A DNA stretch of 7,906 nt from Holophagales bacterium (GTDB lineage: Bacteria; Acidobacteriota; Holophagae; Holophagales; Holophagaceae): positions 1 through 7,906 of the forward strand of contig JAITCJ010000079.1 of the NCBI GenBank assembly GCA_031283145.1, written 5' to 3'. Below are positions 5,530 through 7,906 of the stretch, one piece after another (position 1 is the first letter of the stretch; the number at the start of each line of letters is the position of its first letter). A program made the translations under genes and the position numbers. A model generated the notes under the pieces. It made no database searches, was not told where the DNA came from, and saw only the letters and a program-made list of their open reading frames with translations.

Positions 5530-6216
5530 ATGATCCAAAAACCAGTTGTTTCGGCGCAGGAAGCCGCCGCCAAAGTAAAAGAAGGCGATACAATCATGGT
5601 GGCCGGTTTCCTGGGTTGCGGTTCACCCCACACGGTCATAAAGGCGTTAAAAGCCGCCGCGCCAAAGCAGATGACGCTGGTGTGCAACGACACGGCAATA
5701 TACGACCCGAAAACGGGGAACATCAGTGGAGTCGCCCATCTGGTGGTGGCCAAGCTGTTAAAGAAAATAATCACCAGCCATATCGGTCTCAACCAGGAAT
5801 CACAGCGCCAGATGAACGAAGGCGAAACCCAGATTGAACTGGTACCTCAGGGTACTTTGGCGGAACAAATTCGCGCCGGAGGCGCCGGGCTTGGGGGGAT
5901 TTTGACTCCCACAGGCGTAGGCACCGAGGTGGAACAGGGCAAACAGGTCATTGACATTGGCGGCCGCTCCTACCTGCTGGAACTGCCCCTGCGCGCCAAT
6001 GTAGCCCTTATTAAAGCCAAAACGGCCGATAGAGCGGGTAATTTAATTTATTCCGCGACCGCCAGAAACTTCAACCCAATCATGGCTGCAGCCGCGGATT
6101 TAGTGATCGCGGAGGCGGAAGAAATTGTCGGGATAGGCGAACTCGACCCCAACGCCATTCACACACCATCTATTTTTGTGGATTTCTTAGTCAAAGCCGA
6201 AAATACGGATGCATGA
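5530..6216 (+). CDS. atoD: 3-oxoacid CoA-transferase, subunit A (AtoD/ScoA type)
   Basis: This is the alpha subunit of a family I CoA-transferase, which moves CoA from an acyl-CoA to a free acid such as acetoacetate through an enzyme-bound CoA thioester on the partner subunit. The 228 residues match the usual size. Recognisable in order are GDTIMVAGFLGCGSP (19-33, the family signature, with AGF where GGF is usual), the SHIGLN segment (83-88), VPQGTLAEQIRAGGAGLGG (105-123), TPTGVGTEVEQGKQ (126-139) and YSATARNFNPIMAAAADL (174-191). The collinear resemblance to E. coli AtoD is strong. AGGAGG four bases upstream fixes the start. The stop is TGA 6214-6216, and the beta-subunit gene follows at once. 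The true substrate could be acetoacetate, butyrate/acetoacetate or another short oxoacid; sequence alone does not separate these. Confidence 0.95.
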   Translation: MIQKPVVSAQEAAAKVKEGDTIMVAGFLGCGSPHTVIKALKAAAPKQMTLVCNDTAIYDPKTGNISGVAHLVVAKLLKKIITSHIGLNQESQRQMNEGETQIELVPQGTLAEQIRAGGAGLGGILTPTGVGTEVEQGKQVIDIGGRSYLLELPLRANVALIKAKTADRAGNLIYSATARNFNPIMAAAADLVIAEAEEIVGIGELDPNAIHTPSIFVDFLVKAENTDA

Positions 6217-6224
6217 GGAATAAC

Positions 6225-6890
6225 ATGGAATACGCGCCCAACAAAGAAGCAATCGCAAAACGCGTAGCAAGATTTTTCAAGCACGGCGATGTTGTAAACC
6301 TCGGCATCGGTCTGCCTACGCTGGCTGGCAACTACGTGCCGGATGACGTCACAATACTGTTGCAGAGCGAAAACGGCATGATGGGACTGGGGCCGACTCC
6401 CAAACCAGGCGAGGGAAACCCCGACCTGGTAAATGCCGGCGGCGTACTATCCACAATCCTTGTCGGCGGCTGCTATTTTGACAGCGCCGTCAGTTTTGGA
6501 ATTATTCGCGGCGGTCATGTTGACTACACTGTTCTCGGCGTATTGGAAGTTGACCAAGAGGGCAACCTGGCAAACTATAAAATTCCGGGGAAAATGGTTC
6601 CCGGAATTGGCGGAGCAATGGACTTGACCACAGGCGCTCACACGGTCATCGCCGCGACGCTGCACTTCGACCCCAAGGGGACGAGCCGTCTCAGGCGAAA
6701 GTGTTCGCTTCCCCTCACAGCCAGAGGCGAAGTAAATTACGTCATTACAGACCTGGGCTTTTTTGAGGTTGCGAACAACAAATTTGTATTAAAAGAAGCC
6801 TTTGCCCCTTATACGCTTGAGTGGATTCTGGAAAAAACGGACGCGGACGTTGTTATTGCCGACGACTGCAAAACAGTGGAGATTCTATGA
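6225..6890 (+). CDS. atoA: 3-oxoacid CoA-transferase, subunit B (AtoA/ScoB type)
   Basis: This is the beta subunit, which carries the catalytic glutamate that forms the acyl-glutamyl anhydride and CoA thioester. LQSENG at 46-51 (E49) is the family active-site motif. It is preceded by GDVVNLGIGLPT (21-32) and followed by GLGPTPKPGEGNPDLVNAGG, SFGIIRGGH and GNLANYKIPGKMVPGIGGAMDL, collinear with AtoA. I place the start at ATG 6225 because AGGA at 6216-6219 lies five bases upstream and the length (221 residues) suits the family. An in-frame ATG at 6213 overlaps the stop of subunit A and would add four residues (MRNN), but it lacks a good ribosome binding site. The gene ends in an ATGA overlap with the thiolase gene, so the three genes are probably translationally coupled. 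Confidence 0.94.
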   Translation: MEYAPNKEAIAKRVARFFKHGDVVNLGIGLPTLAGNYVPDDVTILLQSENGMMGLGPTPKPGEGNPDLVNAGGVLSTILVGGCYFDSAVSFGIIRGGHVDYTVLGVLEVDQEGNLANYKIPGKMVPGIGGAMDLTTGAHTVIAATLHFDPKGTSRLRRKCSLPLTARGEVNYVITDLGFFEVANNKFVLKEAFAPYTLEWILEKTDADVVIADDCKTVEIL

Positions 6891-7906
6891 GTAAAGTGTG
6901 CATTATCGGCGCGCATAACACAAAATTCGGCAACTTCGTCAAGCGCAGCAAGGAAACAGGCGAAGTAACGGATACTTGCTCCCTTTACGACCTGTTGCTG
7001 GAGGCCGGGCGCGGCGCTTTGACAGATGCGGGCGTGGAGGCCAAAGACATTGACGGCGTGTGGGTAGGCTCGTGCGCCCCCGGGCTGTTTGCCAATCAAG
7101 AACACTTAGCCGCTTTCGCGACGGAAATTGATCCCGCAGGGCTGCGTTTCAAACCCATGACGCGTTGCGAGGACGCCTGCGCTTCCGGTTCCGCCGCTAT
7201 TTACAGCGCGGTTTACGCGCTGGAAGCCGGACGCGCCAAAACAGCCCTTGTAATAGGCGTGGAAAAGATGAACCTGCTGGATACCAAGGGAGTGACCCAC
7301 GCCCTAGCGACATGTTCTTACTGGCCGGACGAGGGGGCCAGGGCCGTGACTTTTCCTGGTCTTTTCGCCGAATACGCAAATGGATACAGAGCCAAATACA
7401 ACATAAGCGATGCCGACATGGAGCGCTGTCTGGCGACCGTGGCCGCTCTCTGCTACGCCAACGGCCTTGATAATCCTCTCGCCCACTTCGGCAAGGGCGG
7501 ACCATCGGACAAATTGGGGCTTGTCACAGCCGACGCCATACTGAATCTGCCGCCTGAAAAAAATCCCGTCATAGCGGCTCCGCTGAAGCTACATGACTGC
7601 TCGCTGGTAACGGACGGCGCCGCCGCGCTGGTGCTGACGCGATCTGACAACGCGGCGTTGTTTGCCAAAAGTGTCCAAATAGCCGGTATCGGCCACGCCA
7701 ACGAGCGCATGGCTATAGCCGCACGGCCAAACATGTACGAACTGATGGCCGGCAAAGAGGCCGCGCGCATGGCATTTCAGGAAGCCGGAATATCCGCATC
7801 CGACATTGACATTGCCGAAGTGCACGACTGCTTCACAATTAACCAACTGCTGACGACGGAGGCGCTTGGGCTTTCCGCGGATGGGCGCGCCGGATTTGAC
7901 TATATG
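6887..7906 (+). CDS. SCP-x-type thiolase (acetyl-CoA acyltransferase family), 3' end outside window
   Basis: The frame opens at ATG 6887, overlapping the previous stop by four bases, with GGAG at 6878-6881 five bases upstream. It stays open for 340 codons to the window edge. The protein starts MSKVCIIGAHNTKFG and has EDACASGSAA at 95-104, where C98 is the nucleophile of SCP-x/DitF-type thiolases. It then shows ALEAGRAKTALVIGVEKM (111-128), LKLHDCSLVTDGAAALVL (233-250) and EVHDCFTINQLL (311-322) with catalytic H313. Roughly 50 residues, including the C-terminal GG and GHP motifs, are missing only because the window ends. The enzyme would cleave or form a 3-oxoacyl-CoA, fitting the product of the adjacent CoA-transferase. 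Relatives of this type often work with a small DUF35 zinc-ribbon partner encoded next door. Lipid-transfer thiolase or a synthase-like role are alternatives. Confidence 0.92.
   Translation, partial: MSKVCIIGAHNTKFGNFVKRSKETGEVTDTCSLYDLLLEAGRGALTDAGVEAKDIDGVWVGSCAPGLFANQEHLAAFATEIDPAGLRFKPMTRCEDACASGSAAIYSAVYALEAGRAKTALVIGVEKMNLLDTKGVTHALATCSYWPDEGARAVTFPGLFAEYANGYRAKYNISDADMERCLATVAALCYANGLDNPLAHFGKGGPSDKLGLVTADAILNLPPEKNPVIAAPLKLHDCSLVTDGAAALVLTRSDNAALFAKSVQIAGIGHANERMAIAARPNMYELMAGKEAARMAFQEAGISASDIDIAEVHDCFTINQLLTTEALGLSADGRAGFDYM

Noticed and set aside
6213..6227. ATG 6213 as the start of the CoA-transferase B subunit
   Set aside because: The later in-frame ATG at 6225 has AGGA at proper spacing, while 6213 has none; the family N-terminus also fits the shorter form.

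Overview
The window carries six protein-coding genes, two of them cut by the window edges, and about 1.3 kb of repeat-rich intergenic DNA. The organism is a bacterium with clear Shine-Dalgarno sites, TATAAT-type -10 boxes and coding DNA of middling GC. Acetoacetate-type CoA metabolism, a secreted alpha-N-acetylglucosaminidase and a cobalamin adenosyltransferase would suit a host-associated anaerobe, but no marker gene allows a firm taxonomic placement.

Layout. Positions 1-158 hold the C-terminal end of an IS1-family transposase, followed by AT-rich DNA without a credible gene. A composite intergenic repeat and a hairpin (483-643) lie against the 3' end of a leftward block: a PduO-type cobalamin adenosyltransferase (667-1224), orotate phosphoribosyltransferase pyrE (1250-1903) and a secreted GH89 alpha-N-acetylglucosaminidase (1968-4754). 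A 775-base gap (4755-5529) separates this block from a rightward operon. That operon encodes the two subunits of a 3-oxoacid CoA-transferase (5530-6216 and 6225-6890) and an SCP-x-type thiolase that runs off the window (6887-7906). Its junctions are tight: an ATGA overlap at the second, and an ATG embedded in the stop of the first.

Function. The CoA-transferase would move CoA from a donor such as acetyl-, butyryl- or succinyl-CoA onto acetoacetate or a similar 3-oxoacid. The thiolase would then cleave or form the 3-oxoacyl-CoA, giving a short ketoacid utilisation or production route. The leftward genes look like a housekeeping pair (pyrE and the adenosyltransferase, 25 bases apart) downstream of a glycan-degrading enzyme. 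They have no evident link to the CoA operon.

The least ordinary part is the intergenic DNA. Five copies of a short promoter-like motif (roughly AAAGTTGnnTTGCTATAAT), three copies of a roughly 52-base block and two copies of a hairpin with the arm CCTGAAAAACAG are mosaically combined on both strands. One copy is duplicated in tandem (66-67 bases) and supplies the apparent promoter of the glycosidase gene. Another coincides with a near-consensus promoter whose predicted transcript would begin in a nested stem.
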